From Panagrolaimus kolymaensis (lineage: Eukaryota; Nematoda; Chromadorea; Rhabditida; Panagrolaimidae), in NCBI GenBank assembly GCA_028622995.1, contig JAJQJQ010000009.1, forward strand, positions 5,766,001 through 5,830,000: a DNA stretch of 64,000 nucleotides. The letters run 5' to 3'. Position numbers and translations under genes: made by a program. The notes beneath the pieces are model-generated. The model saw only the letters and a list, made by a program, of their open reading frames with translations. It did no database searches and had not been told where the DNA came from. The first letter of the stretch is position 1. The number at the start of each line of letters is the position of its first letter. Positions 14,650 through 27,100 of this stretch are shown here, one piece after another.

Positions 14650-17600
14650 ATGGCGATTGAAATCGGCCAACGAGTTGACACAGGTTTGAAATCTTATATT
14701 TATTTTGTGATTATTTTATATTTTTGGCAAATTTTTTTAGACAAAGGAAGGGGCAAAGTTGCCTATGTTGGTGAAACTGATTTTTCTGAGGGTTTATGGA
14801 TTGGTGTAATACTTGATGAACCAGTTGGAAAAAATAATGGCACAGTAAAAGATCGCAAATATTTTGAATGTGAAGCTAATTATGGAATTTTCGTTAGACC
14901 GAACATAGTAGTTTATAATAATAGAAAAGCTTAATTTAAAGATAATGGTTTTAGGTAAGACCTGAAGGAACTTCAATTCCACCACCAACCCCAAGAACAA
15001 CCAAAATGATAACTCCAAGAGCTTCGATCCAAGGCAAGAAAATTGGTTCCAATCTTCCTACACCTTCTGTAAGCTTTCCAAAAAACTCCTAAATCAAAAT
15101 AAATATATATTCTCTCATTTTTACAGGGTTCACCAAAAATGAGTCCCGCAGTTTCTAGGGAAAATTTAGATAAAAGCAAGCGATTGTTTGAAAGCCCAAA
15201 AACAAAATCATCGCCCGAGCAAAAACCACAACAACCACAAGCTCAAGTAATTTCAGAAAGAAAACCATCTGAAAGTGAATCATCAGTTAAAGAAATGGCA
15301 AAGAAAATAAGTGAAAAAGGTTCATTGCCGCAAACCGATTTCAGTGATAACATTCACAAAGATACTCCAATCGAAGAAGCGGATGTAGAATATTTAAGAA
15401 TGCAAGTAAAAGATTTAACTGAAAAATTGAATATATTAAAGTTTGTTTTTTCCCTCAAACATTTTTTCGTTTTTAAAACAGAATATTAAAATTTTTTAGA
15501 GAAAAGCGAAGAGAAGATCAAATAAAAATAAAAGAACGTGAACAATTAAGTGTCACAGTGAGTGGATATGAAAAATTTAAAGAAGATATATTAAAACAAA
15601 ATACTGAACTTCGAAGGAATATAGAATTATTGAATCAAGAATTAAAAGATGCCCAAAATGCTTTAGCAAAAAATAATGTTTCAAGTTTTCAAGATGTCGA
15701 TTTGGAAATGATAATAGATAATTTAACGACGGATAAAAGTATTCTTGAAGAAAAGAATGAAGAACTCATGCTTGAAATAGATAGTTTAAAATTAAAAATA
15801 ACCGAACTTGAAACAGATTTGGAAATAGCTAAAGCTGCGGAAGATGAATTATTTGAGAAAAATGGAAATATTATTGATGAAAATAATATGGGTGGCGGAC
15901 AAGCTAAAATTTTAATTGCTCAAAATGATAGATTAAATAAAGCTTTGCTACAAATGAGAGACTTGGTTGCTCGAGCTGACGCGGAACGAGCAGAAGCCTT
16001 GCAAGAACTCGAAGAAATTCGTAAACAAAATGATGAACTTCATGAAATTACAAATGATATGGAACAACAACTTCAAGAAGCCAAGAAAACGGTTGTTTAT
16101 TTTCAAGAACAAATCGATGCTTCACTTGGAGCAACAAAATTAATTGAAGAATTGACAGAGAAAAATCTCGATTTGGAGGATAAAATCCGAAGGTGTCAAG
16201 AAGATATGGAAAATTTTGAGGATATGGTTCAAGTTTATGATGAAACTGAACAAGTTTATAAAGAAAATGAAAGAGAATTTAAAGCTGAGCTTGAGAATCG
16301 AGAATTCACAATTACTTCATTGAGAAATGAAAAATCCGAGCTTGAAGATTTAATGCTTGATGCAGAAAAAACCATTATTCAATTCCGGCGTAAAGTCACT
16401 GAAGCTCGAGAAGAAATTCAAGAACGAGATGATCAAATTTTAAGGTTGCAAGAAGAAATTCTTAAAGTTTCTCAAGGTGATGGACATTCAAGTGGTTTGA
16501 TGTTATTGAATCAAAATCGAACTTTCGCTGATGTGAGTTTTTTTTAAACAAATTATAAAGGAAATTAGTTTACAAAATAAATTTTTAGACTGTTCGTTAT
16601 GAATTGACTCAGCTTGAACTTCAATATTCCCAAGATCATGTAAAATATTTGGAAGCTTTTCTACCAGAAAATTTCTCCAAAGCTGGTGGAGATAATGATT
16701 TATTGCTTATTTATTTAGCTTTCCCCAGAATAGCAGCCAAATCAAAATTATTGATGGATCTATTAACTCAAAAATACCCAGATGTTCCAGGTGGAATGCG
16801 TCGAGAACATGTAACTCGTTCACATCGAGCTGAGCAATGGGCTTCGATAGATCGGTTTGCTTGGTCTCTTCAAGCTCTTTACACCATAGTTCAAAAACTT
16901 CATATGTAAGTCACAAATTTATAAAATTAAATTAGAAACCATAATTACGTTTTTAGGATCTCAAAACAATCCACTGTTGAAAGATTAACTAAATTAGCTG
17001 TTCAGCAAACGGAAGTGGCACAAAATGAAAAACTTTTGGATCAATATTTCGAACTTTTAAAATCCAATCGATTGGATGAAAATACATCTGTGGAAAATAT
17101 TGATCGAGCTACTCTGTATTTCGAGAAAGTTTGTGCAATTCATTTATCCGAGGATGAATATGATCGAAATGGATTTGTATCAAATACCATAAATAAATTC
17201 CAAGCAGGTTTTCGATGGCTTCTTAAAAATCTTCGTCGCCTTGAATTAGCGCTAAATGAAAATGAAGCAATATCTGAAGATAATGCATTTTGTATTTTGA
17301 TGGATAAAATAGCTACCATAGTTAAAGACACTGATGCTTTGGCAATCAGAGCAAATAATCATATTCCAACAGAAAAAGATATCATTTTTACTTCAGAGGT
17401 AAAAAATTATATAATTTTAATTTCTAAAAATACTATGTGAATTTCAGCTTTCCGATATGCTTTTATCTGTCATAAGTGACACCGATAAATTAACCAAAGT
17501 TTTACATTCGGCTTGTGCCAATATCGCTTCTCAACTTAGTGTTCAAACTGATGCAGATGGTTTACCAACCCAGCAAATGTTTGAAATTCTCCATAACGCT

Positions 17601-18807
17601 GTGGAAAAAGTTTATGGTTCGATTCAAGCATCAGAAAGTTCGAGGCCTATTTTGTATGTTTGGAACTTTCTTGGCTTTCACACAATTATTATTTATTTTT
17701 TAGGGATTCAACTAAAAACATTTTTAATTTCTTTAAAGAATTCACAGCTAAACTTGAAAGGCATGAACTTGAAAAAGTTAAGGTTGAAAAGAAAGTATTT
17801 CCTCCAGTCGTCACTCGAGCCCAAGTTCGTAAGGAAGATGCAGCTGAAGCTGAAAATTTGCGATGGCAATTACAAAAGAAAGAAACTCAAATTATGGAAC
17901 TTGGAAAGCTTATTAAATCCCATACAAATGAATTGGGAGCAATGAAAGTAAGATTGGAACTTTCGGAGAGAAAGTTATTTGAATCTTCGGGTGGTGGACC
18001 ATCCAATGATAAACTTGAAAGTAAATATCGAGATTTACAAAAGGATTATGAAAAAATGAAAGAGTAAGAAACAAATTTTTTGATATAAAAAGACCCTAAA
18101 ATTTATAATAATTTTTTAGTGAATATGAAGAAATAATTAAATCCCGAGATGAAACCATTGCAATGCTTGAAGCAGATGCAGAAAATGTTCGAGTTGAAGG
18201 AAAAAATATTTCTATGCAACGAATTATGGATGTAAGTTTATCATTCTTTCGCTTGGTTTTTAGCTTTAGTTTTGGTTTTTTCTTTTGCTTCAGTTTGTAT
18301 CACCTTCTCATAATCAGGCTAATAAACTCGATGGTCCCGATACAAGTGAAAAAGTCAATCAAGTCAATAAACGTATGGCGGCTTTGTTGCTACAATTTAA
18401 TAAAATGAGTGCCAAACGAGAAGAAATTGATATCCTTGGATTGCCCGAGCTTAAAGTCCCCGATGTTATTGCTGGACCATATAGTGTTCATGCAAAGAAA
18501 CATAAACATGAAGAGGATGTTTCTCCATTGATTAGAGAGGCAAGAAAGTTACAGAAGGTTAGTAATTTTGCTTCGTGGATTTTAAGACATCATCGAGTGC
18601 TTTTTTTTTAGCAATATGGTCGAATGATTATTGAACCTGTAAATCCTAACCAACAATCAGCTTATGAAGCAAGTTTAATTGCATATCAAGATAAAGTTGA
18701 AAAAGTATGTTTAAAAATAATCATTTAGACGTTTTTTTTATAAAATTAACTTTTTTCAGCTCAGCTGTCAAGTTCAAAGTGCCTATTCGCGTGTTATGGT
18801 AAAATAA
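14650..18807 (+). CDS. dnc-1: Dynactin subunit 1 (p150-Glued)
   Basis: The large dynactin subunit, which links dynein to microtubules and cargo. Thirteen exons (14650-14683, 14741-14907, 14955-15068, 15127-15440, 15500-16532, 16589-16905, 16957-17398, 17448-17653, 17704-18063, 18120-18231, 18294-18557, 18612-18704, 18760-18807) join in phase to 1,167 residues. The N-terminal CAP-Gly domain has [32 protein letters not shown] and NYGIFVRP, the microtubule and EB1-binding fold. A Ser/Pro/Lys-rich linker follows, then a long coiled coil (about residues 180-550) matching the dynein-binding CC1. Next is a mostly helical region like the intercoiled domain, a second coiled coil, and a C-terminal segment. 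The length is slightly shorter than vertebrate p150 (about 1,280). The start is the ATG just after a candidate trans-splice acceptor. Confidence 0.95.
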
Positions 18808-19229
18808 GCCATCGCTTTTCCCTTAAATTTTAATTTAAAGCATATGAATATCTTTCATTATAAATTTAAATGCGAGTTTTTGAACCTATAATTACCATAT
18901 TTACTATAGATATAATAATGACTGTTAAATTATTCAAATTTAAATATTTCTTCTATTCTTTCTTACTTTAGTGCCTCTGCCTCTTTGCTTTATGGTGCTT
19001 GCTTTTATTGCAAAACTTGGGTGTTTATATTATTTTTGTTTATTGTTGTTTTAAATTAAATGAATGAAATAAAAACATTGAAATAAATGAAAGATAAGAG
19101 AGAGAAATGAAATGTTCAAACAAGAGAAGTAACAATTTTATGAGAAGCAAAAAAAGTTATGGAATGTTTTTACAGAATAGCCCGAGATAGTGTTCTGGTT
19201 TTTGATTTTTTCATAAGCGAATTCAAATT
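18808..19229. other. Convergent 3' flanks of p150 and MARVEL-like genes
   Basis: About 420 bases of AT-rich DNA with AATAAA-like signals on the p150 side. No coding potential was seen. Confidence 0.6.
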
Positions 19230-19768
19230 TTAAATGGGTAAATGATCATGATGTTCATCATGAGCTAAAATTCGATAATCCCACATAAGTGTGAAGAAAA
19301 TGAGAACCAAAGAAACTAAAGTTGCAATTAACCAAAAACTCCATAATCCTGTTGCAATAATATGCCATAATAAAAGGCCAATAGCGATGATGAAAAGGAT
19401 CGAAGCAATCAAGGAATAAACTCGTTCCTAAAAGAAAAGAAACTTGAGCATTTTTTTAAAGCCATGTTTTTAAACTTGTGACAAGTGTCATTGATATTTG
19501 ACACAAAGTGAGTGGGTTAAACTAAACTTACAAATCTTCGAGTTCCAATATTCATCATATTCATAAGGAACAAAATAATGTTCATCACAACGATAACAAA
19601 ATTAAGTCCACTAACATATCCTATTCGTCCATTACCAAAGCAGGATGTTCCACCATACCAATTTGCGCATAAAACTGAACAAACTACGAAACCAAGAACA
19701 ATTTGAACAATTTTTTGGACTCCTCGACTTGAAGTGATGTATTCGCCATTAAATTTTATGTCAACCAT
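19230..19768 (-). CDS. Four-TM MARVEL-like membrane protein
   Basis: Two exons (19532-19768, 19230-19427) give 144 residues. Four hydrophobic helices are visible: around IVQIVLGFVVCSVLCAN, FVIVVMNIILFLM, IASILFIIAIGLLL and FWLIATLVSLVLIFF. The termini are short and cytoplasmic, and the tail is rich in His and Asp (AHDEHHDHLPI). A short loop after TM1 (WYGGTSCFGNGRIGYV) and the overall four-helix layout fit MARVEL/CMTM-type proteins of membrane trafficking or membrane apposition. The family call rests on topology and a general resemblance, not on a signature motif, so it is moderate. The His-rich tail might bind metal (inference). It converges on the p150 gene. Confidence 0.7.
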
Positions 19769-20640
19769 GATGGCTGCTTTTTTCTAAAAAAAATGAATGG
19801 ATTTATGTTGCAAAATAAACAATTGAAAGAGATCAAAGTTATATCCCCGGTCGGTCAAATTAAAGAACAACATAATCACATTAAAAAAACTTTGATGCAA
19901 AGTCAATCTCTCTTCTTTTTTTGTCAGCTGTTTTAACAGAAAAAAAAATTTAGCAGCGGCATACTCGAGAGTTTTTCATTCAAGCAACTGATATTTTTAT
20001 TGACATATACATATACATAGAAAAAATATGATAGCCCCGAACATCGATGTGATTTGTTGTTGAGAAGTTGAGAACGAGTTAAAGGCCAATCTTTGGTTAC
20101 AAGCAGATAAGGCCTTATCAAAAAAATATATTCTGTGTTATTTGATATTTATTGGTTGAAAAGGAATAAGAAAATTCAATAAACAAATATGGTCATATGT
20201 TTTTTTTTCTTTCGCATCAATTTTTTTTAAAAAGTTCAAATTTATTTTTAGTTTTAACATTTAATTTCAAAGCAGTTGTTTGAACATAAGAAAAATATTA
20301 TCATAGCATCAATCAATCAATACAGCTAAAACACAATCATTAATAAAATTAATTGGTTTTCTGCTTTTTTAATGTTTGAAAAACTTGATGATCAAGTTAG
20401 TAAGGATAAGGTTTTTTTTCAGCTTGATTTTAAAAAAGTATTTGGTCCATACAATTTTTTGCTTTTATCATTTTACCCACAATAAAGTTTAAATTCACAC
20501 AAAATTAGCCAAAGATAATAGTTATATTATAAACATTTTTAAATATAATATGCTAAACAAACAACATATCTTCCAAAGTACGATGTTAAGTATATTTTTA
20601 TTACTTTGAATTGAGTGATGAACAAAAATTAAATACATTG
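19769..20640. other. Gene-free stretch
   Basis: AT-rich DNA upstream of the MARVEL-like gene, with homopolymer tracts. The short minus-strand open frames have no protein-like composition. It probably includes that gene's promoter. Confidence 0.5.
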
Positions 20641-20645
20641 CGAGC

Positions 20646-21195
20646 ATGCCTTTGTGATATAGCTGCTGGGATGATTACTTTCACGACATCGAAAAAAAAG
20701 CATTGGAAGAACTTTCAGGAATTATTAAGAATATAAAAAACTGTAAGAAGAGAAATGAATGATGGAGGATTTTGCAGCTGAAATTTGACAAAGGGCGATG
20801 CCTTTACCAGAAACAAATGAAAGCAATCCAGAAAGATTTAGTAGAAGCATACAAATCAATAAATATTTTATGTGGCGAATTGAAGCCAGAAAAATTATAC
20901 GTGAACAACATGAAAAGAAGTGGGGCAAAGTGAGCAAGTAAATTCAACTAAAAATATAACGATAGAATAAAGATAATAATAGTGATAATTATCAACACGG
21001 AAATCACATTGGAATACATAAAGCTCATAACCAGTATCCTCATGATTATTTTGGAAGACAACAAAACGTTCAAATTCAAAAACAAATAGATAGCAGAAAA
21101 AATGACCACCAAATCATCGATTTCAAAATTGCTTTAATGGACGAACCAAGGAGTTTACAATCAAAATCGCAGAAGCAACAGACAACATCACCAAA
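20646..21195 (+). pseudogene. Unresolved exon-like sequences, probably a decayed gene
   Basis: Protein-like stretches occur on the + strand but do not join into one gene. About 20665-20750 can read WDDYFHDIEKKALEELSG, ending near a GTAAG donor. After a TTTTGCAG acceptor at about 20777, one frame reads LKFDKGRCLYQKQMKAIQKD. A second frame from 20798 reads MPLPETNESNPERFSRS. It could splice at GTGAGC (about 20930) to an Asn/Gln/His-rich exon running to about 21195. The competing frames and phase clashes suggest a degraded or mis-modelled locus. No family is recognised. Confidence 0.3.
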
Positions 21196-21340
21196 TATAT
21201 AGATTTAGACACAATAATGATCAATGTTTTGAATGAAGAGATTTCTTGATGTAATAATAAACATGTTGAACGACAAAAGTTAAATAAAAATTAGCGTAAA
21301 ATAAATTTAAAAATTTACAATTGCAAGTTTAAAATACAAA

Positions 21341-23490
21341 CTAAAGCAAAACATTTGGATGTAAAGACTTACATCCAGAATGATGTTCTTTTGCAGCATA
21401 AATTTTCTGGTTTATTGAAGAAATTTTTGCTTCTGTTCGTTTTCCATGTCCATCACAACCGACACAATGAAATTTTTTCCATCTTTCACTTGTCACAATC
21501 TCCTGCTCAATGAATACAAACTGGCAAATAAATCTACTTTTATATTTGACAAACATATCTTTCTCAGTATGATGATGGCCTTTAACAAATTTTGTATTTG
21601 CTTCACGAATTTCTTCATCATCCCATTTCTCATGTATGCTAGCAATATTAGTATCATTGAAAGGGTTTTTATCTTCTGGCTGATTATTAATTTTAAATAA
21701 TACTCCTTTGATAGATTCCATTTCATATTCATAAGTATGAAGAAAATCACCATTACTTCTAAGTTTTTTATTTATAATGGGTTGAAACCACGGATCAACT
21801 TTAAAAATAAACTCGGCAACATCTTTTAAATAAAAGCGAAGGCTTTTGTCGAGATTATTATCCATTTGTAATAACATTGGTGCTTCATCTTCTGATAAAT
21901 TTCGGTAAAGAGGTAAGATTCCTAAAAACATAAAATAAATTAAAATTTATAATCATCAAATTTACTTATTGGGTAATAGTGTTTGCACACATGATACGCG
22001 ATGGTATATTCATTTCTGAATTTTAAAGTTTCGTGCTAAACTTCATCTGTTATTGATTTCTTTAAGAAAATAAAAGCTTCTTTTAATCTCTCAATATTTG
22101 TTGCAACATAAATAATAGCATCTTCTTTCAAAAAAACTTCAGGATTTTGAGACATTACCCATTGAACAACATAATTGAGGATCGGTAATACTACCTGATA
22201 GGAAGATTTTACTTCTATAAAATACGAAAGAGTGAACAGTCGAAAAATTGTTATAATTTATTATTAGTATTGAACAGTTCTCATAAAGCCAAGATGATAG
22301 TTGTGGTCAAAGATCAGTATAGAATCTTTGAGAGAAGTTACAGTACAAATTAACAGAAAAATGTATAGTTAATGTATTTATTTCTGGAACAAAAATAAAA
22401 CAACAGGAGAGATAGAAAAGGCGGATAGAAAAGGCGGAACAATAGAACTTTAGAAAGGACAAGAAAAATAGTAAAAAAACAAATAAAAATGAAAGAGATG
22501 AAGCTCGCTTTAATACATATTAAAAATGGAAGTCGAACATCAAAGAGACACGGAAAAGTTTAAAGAATAATAAAAATAAAAATATCGCTTTTTCCTTTGT
22601 CATTGTATGAAAATGAAGTAATGGTGAATGAACATTTATTTTGAGTTCCCCAATGATGCTTTAAAGCTCCAAATATACCTAAAGGTTCATAAATACCAAC
22701 GGACCAAAATACGATGACCTTGATGTTTTTGATTTTTTGTATGGAAAAGAACCTTTGATGAGCGATTGGTTGGTTACTTACGATGTTTTTAATAATTTAG
22801 AATCTTTTTACGAACGAATGCGAGAATCTTAAATATGGAAATTAAAGAGAAGATATTAAAAAGTTGAACAGTACACAAAGGTCGTATACATTCACAAGGG
22901 CGGACAGGAGACCCGCTTCCCGTCTTGTATTTTATTAGAAAATGGTAATATATTTTTTAAATTTTTCATACCACCTGTTTTAATGATGTTGTCAATAAAG
23001 TGCTTCAGGACTTCACACGCGATATAATGACAAGCATATTCTAAAATGAACTTTCTGAATTGTAAATACATATATCAAAAGTTACTATAATATGCGTTTT
23101 TCTTATCATCACCAAATAACTTCATGATTTTACGTTCATGCTCATCATAATCCGCTTTTTTCCATTGTCGAATCAGATGTGAAGTCGTCCGATCATTTAT
23201 AAGGTCGGTGTAATTAAAGGTATTGCTTATTGATACATTCAATACATCTTGGAGTATAGTTTAATGTAGAATGATGTAGCTAAAAATAATTATATGTTAA
23301 TTATGAAGAAAAGAAAATTAAAGATACTTTTGCAAAAATATTTCTTTACATAAAAGGTTCGGAAAATATATTTGAATTTTACAAATTGTATCATTTTCCT
23401 TGACTTTGTTGATATAAAGAAAAACATCTTTACATTCGCATAATGCAGAAAAAAAATGATAATTACTTTTAGTTTTTTTAAATAATTCCA
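21341..23490 (-). pseudogene. Decayed nematode-type gene with a C-terminal Cys/His finger-like module
   Basis: A series of minus-strand exons reads as one protein but carries stops. Upstream blocks lie at about 23320-23480 (ELFKKTKSNYHFFSALCECK) and 22975-23260 (TTSHLIRQWKKADYDEHERK, with TGA at 23075-23077). A middle block lies at about 21968-22225 (NYVVQWVMSQNPEVFLKED, with TAG at 22036-22038, then HETLKFRNEYTIAYHVCKHY). It splices with correct phase to the open last exon at 21341-21922. That exon ends in WKKFHCVGCDGHGKRTEAKI and HHSGCKSL, a C-x2-C...H-x3-C pattern resembling FLYWCH-like fingers. The intact last exon, intact splice sites and isolated stops suggest fairly recent decay. I do not recognise the N-terminal part. 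The exon order around 22.3-22.9 kb is disrupted. Confidence 0.5.
22697..22833 (+). other. Protein-like fragment on the opposite strand inside the decayed locus
   Basis: An open stretch reads GPKYDDLDVFDFLYGKEPLM, then SDWLVTYDVFNNLESFYERM, ending RES and a stop. Its amino-acid composition is that of a real protein C terminus, unlike shadow frames. No upstream exon could be attached and no family is recognised. It may be a piece of another gene inserted into the decayed locus. Confidence 0.3.
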
Positions 23491-23526
23491 TGATTTGCTC
23501 CGTTGAAGAATATTTACGTATTCACT

Positions 23527-23812
23527 TCCTTCCTTCCCGCTTCATTTACCAGAAATAAAAGATGAAAATGAATCTGAACTTATTCAATGTGCAGAATTTT
23601 ATTTGAAATTTTTGCCTGATTTTGTTTTCGATGAACATCCAATGAAAGATATCAATAAGGCCGATAGAAATGGAATCGCTGCTTTAAAATGCAAAATTGA
23701 TGCCACCAGTTCAGAAAAAGCACGCGAATTACCAACATCATCTGAAACATTTGTCAAAGCAATTTATTCAACTCCTCCAAAATGTTCTGAAATAACTTTA
23801 CAAGTTTCTTAA
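23527..23812 (+). other. Protein-like terminal exon fragment
   Basis: The open frame reads LPSFPLHLPEIKDENESELI near its start, continues with FYLKFLPDFVFDEHPMKDIN, and ends SEITLQVS with a stop. The composition is protein-like. It shares the + strand with the fragment at 22697-22833, and the two could be exons of one broken gene, but no splice join was found. The family is unknown. Confidence 0.35.
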
Positions 23813-24156
23813 TCCAAAAAATAAGTGTATGTGCTTTGTTGTTTTCTTGAAATTTATATTATAAACGTTTTTATTTTATCAATATTTCACAGTTGTCATT
23901 AGAATTAATGGGTTTTTCTTCTTCTTTTAATGCAAACATACAAAAAATAAATTTCAATAAACTAATAAATGAATTCCTCATTTTTTATCAATCTTTTTAA
24001 TTCGAATGAAAAACATGCTTGTCAATGTTGTTTGTTCCAATGGCTCTTTGTTTATTGACATTTAATTTAAATATTTATTCGATGGATTTATCCTAAATTA
24101 TACACTCCACATAAACAAAGATTTATAAAAGACTATTACACGAAGCATGACGAAAC
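23813..24156. other. Spacer downstream of the ABCC gene
   Basis: About 340 bases of AT-rich DNA that include the 3' flank of the ABCC transporter. Nothing else was recognised. Confidence 0.6.
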
Positions 24157-27100
24157 CTATAAACTTTGATTTGAAAAAAGAGATCTAAAATATGATTTAT
24201 GATTGTTCATTAAGTTCGATGGCGTATCAAATTCAATCACTTCTCCATTTTTCATAACAATGATTCGATCACATCGTTTAATAGTTTCAAAACGATGAGC
24301 AATGGTAAAAATTGTATGATGTTTAAAAACTTTATTTATAGCTTTTTGAACCATCAAATCCGTTTGTTTATCCACAGCCGCAGTTCCTTCATCCACAAGT
24401 AAAATGTCTACGTTTGTGTTGTTTAGTAATGCTCGAGCCAAACATATTAATTGTCGTTCACCAAGGCTATAAAGAAAAAATAGACGTTAATTTAAAAAAA
24501 CAGAATTTATACCTCAAATTGCAGCTTTCAGAATAAATTTGTAAATTTAAGAGATCTTTGGTCGTTTTGGAAAGTTTTGTTAAATTTAAAAATTTTAAAA
24601 CTTTTAATATTTGCTCATCTGAACATTCATTGTATAAATCAATATTTTCACGCAAAGTTCCAGTAATTAGAATTGGCTCCTAAAGAAATATAATTTATTA
24701 ATTCTTATAAACTCAAAACTTCCAAAATAAAAATTAAACCTACTTGTGGAATCGTTCTAATTTTCTTTCTGAGATCTTTTAAATCCATGCTATTTATAGG
24801 AATACCATCAATAGAAATGTTTCCTTGACTTTTACCTTCAAAAATGCGTAAGATAACATTAAAAAACGAGCTTTTACCTAAAAATTTGGGCTTTATAAAA
24901 AAACGCTTTAGAAAGTTATTTTTAAAACACATACCCGCTCCAGTTCGACCAACAATGCCTATTTTTTCGCCTGCATTTATTTTAATATTTAAATTATTTA
25001 ATGTTAATGACTCCAAGTTATCAGAATAACTAAATGAAAAATTGTCAAAATATATTTCGCCCCGTGTTGTCGTTTTTGTTTGGCTGATTTGTTTTTGAGG
25101 AAATATTTGTTGATCGCCTTCCTACAAAAAAAGAATACTTAAAAATTATTTAACGAAATTTAATACCGGCTGTAAATTCATAAATTCATCGAGAATTTCT
25201 ATTGACTTCAGCCCTGATTCAAGGCGTGTCCATTGATTCGAAAAATGCCTTATTGATTCACCAAACTAAAAATAATTTTTAGTTCAAATTTAATTTTTTT
25301 TAAATGTATCAAAAGTTTACCGAGCATGAACAAGTTAATATTAATCCAAGATTTGATTTAAATGTATCATCGTAATCATTTTGCATCAAAATAAAAACCG
25401 AAAGTAATGAAAAAGTTGTAAAATTTGCAATTAAATGAATGATCAATGCAAAGTTTCTGGAACACATTTAATTAATTAGAAAACCATAAACTTAAATGTT
25501 TTGTTATAATTTTACCTTCGACAAACACTTTCTTTATCTTCGAATAAATTGTTTTTATCATATAAACAAAATAATTTCTGCAAATAATTTCTTTCTACAC
25601 CACAACTTTGAATAACAATTGCTCCTTTAATTATGTCATCAAGTAATGACATAATTTTATATCCTATTTGGTATTTTTCATTTTGAATATCTTTTAATTT
25701 TCCATGGATAAAATAGTTCTGAAAAAAAAAATCTCATTTTTCTTTTTAAAATATTAAATTTTTTATTTTATTGCATTTTTTCTCTCAAATATACTTCTTT
25801 AAAAAAGAAAACTTTTTGATGACCTCCTGATCTCACCTGACATTTGCGTACAGCAAATATAACAATAGCTGAAAGTAATAACGGGAAAATTAGTAACATC
25901 CATGATCGTTCAATATAAAAAGCTAAAATTGTTAAAAAGAATACTGCAAGTTTAACCGCGTTTGCTGATAATTCCGCTAAGGCTTCTGGCACAGATCTGT
26001 CGATTTCTGCTATACTCTATAATTAATTTTCAAATTAAAATAGTTAAGCATAATTTAAACTAACGCTTGTAAAAACAGAAACTATTGTAGAAAGTCTTGT
26101 GTTTTGAAAATACAGTAACGGCGAACGCAGAATTGAAGAGGTTAATTTAATGTGAAATAATTTACTTGCATTATAAACACCTTTAACATATATAATTTGA
26201 GACAAAATAATAAATGCGACTGAAATTTTATTTCATTTAATTCTCTGTAACAAAAGAAGGCGGTTGGCTTACTTTTAATTACACAAAGCAAAATGGAGTT
26301 GATTTTATTGTTTCTTTGATTTGCGCTATTTAAAATGATCGATCGGAAAATGACATCAATTCCTGCATTCAAAATAAATAATAAAAGGAAATTTGCAATT
26401 GCTTTCCATTGACCAAACACTTGTAAATAATATAATAAATAATTATCGGTCTAAAATTTATTAAATTTTTCATCAAAAAAATTATAAAAGTATTTTACAT
26501 TTTTGGAAATATTTTTGCAGTGTATGTTTGTTGGAAGTTTATTGATTTTCAGGGAATAAAAAAATATTATTTTCTGAAAAATATAATTTTAAAAGCTAGC
26601 TATAAATATATCTTTAGCCTACTTTAAATGTTGACAAAAATTTCTTGAACTTTCTTCGATAAATAGATTTTGTTTTAAACATTCGAGTCAAAATCCAAAT
26701 TATAATCGTGGGTAATATAGCTAAAACCATTAAAAATACATTTATATCATATCAACAAAATGGGCTAACAAATATTCTTATTACACTTACCAAAATATTG
26801 GAAACCAAAATTTCGAAAAATTATTCCCGTAGAAAATATTATGAAAAGAATAAACATTTTGAAATTGAGTGTATTCCAATCATAAAACGATTTATGTTTT
26901 TTCTTTATTGATGGTTTTTCTTCAAATTCTACAATATCCACGACAAAAGTACTATTTTCATTTTGGGGCGCTTTTGAAGGTTTTTCATTAATTTCTTGTA
27001 TCTCTATGGCGTTATTGTTATTTTCATAAAATCTTCCATCTAAAAGTTCTATTGTTTTTTTTGACACAAATGATTAAAGCTTGCCTATCATAGTATAAAC

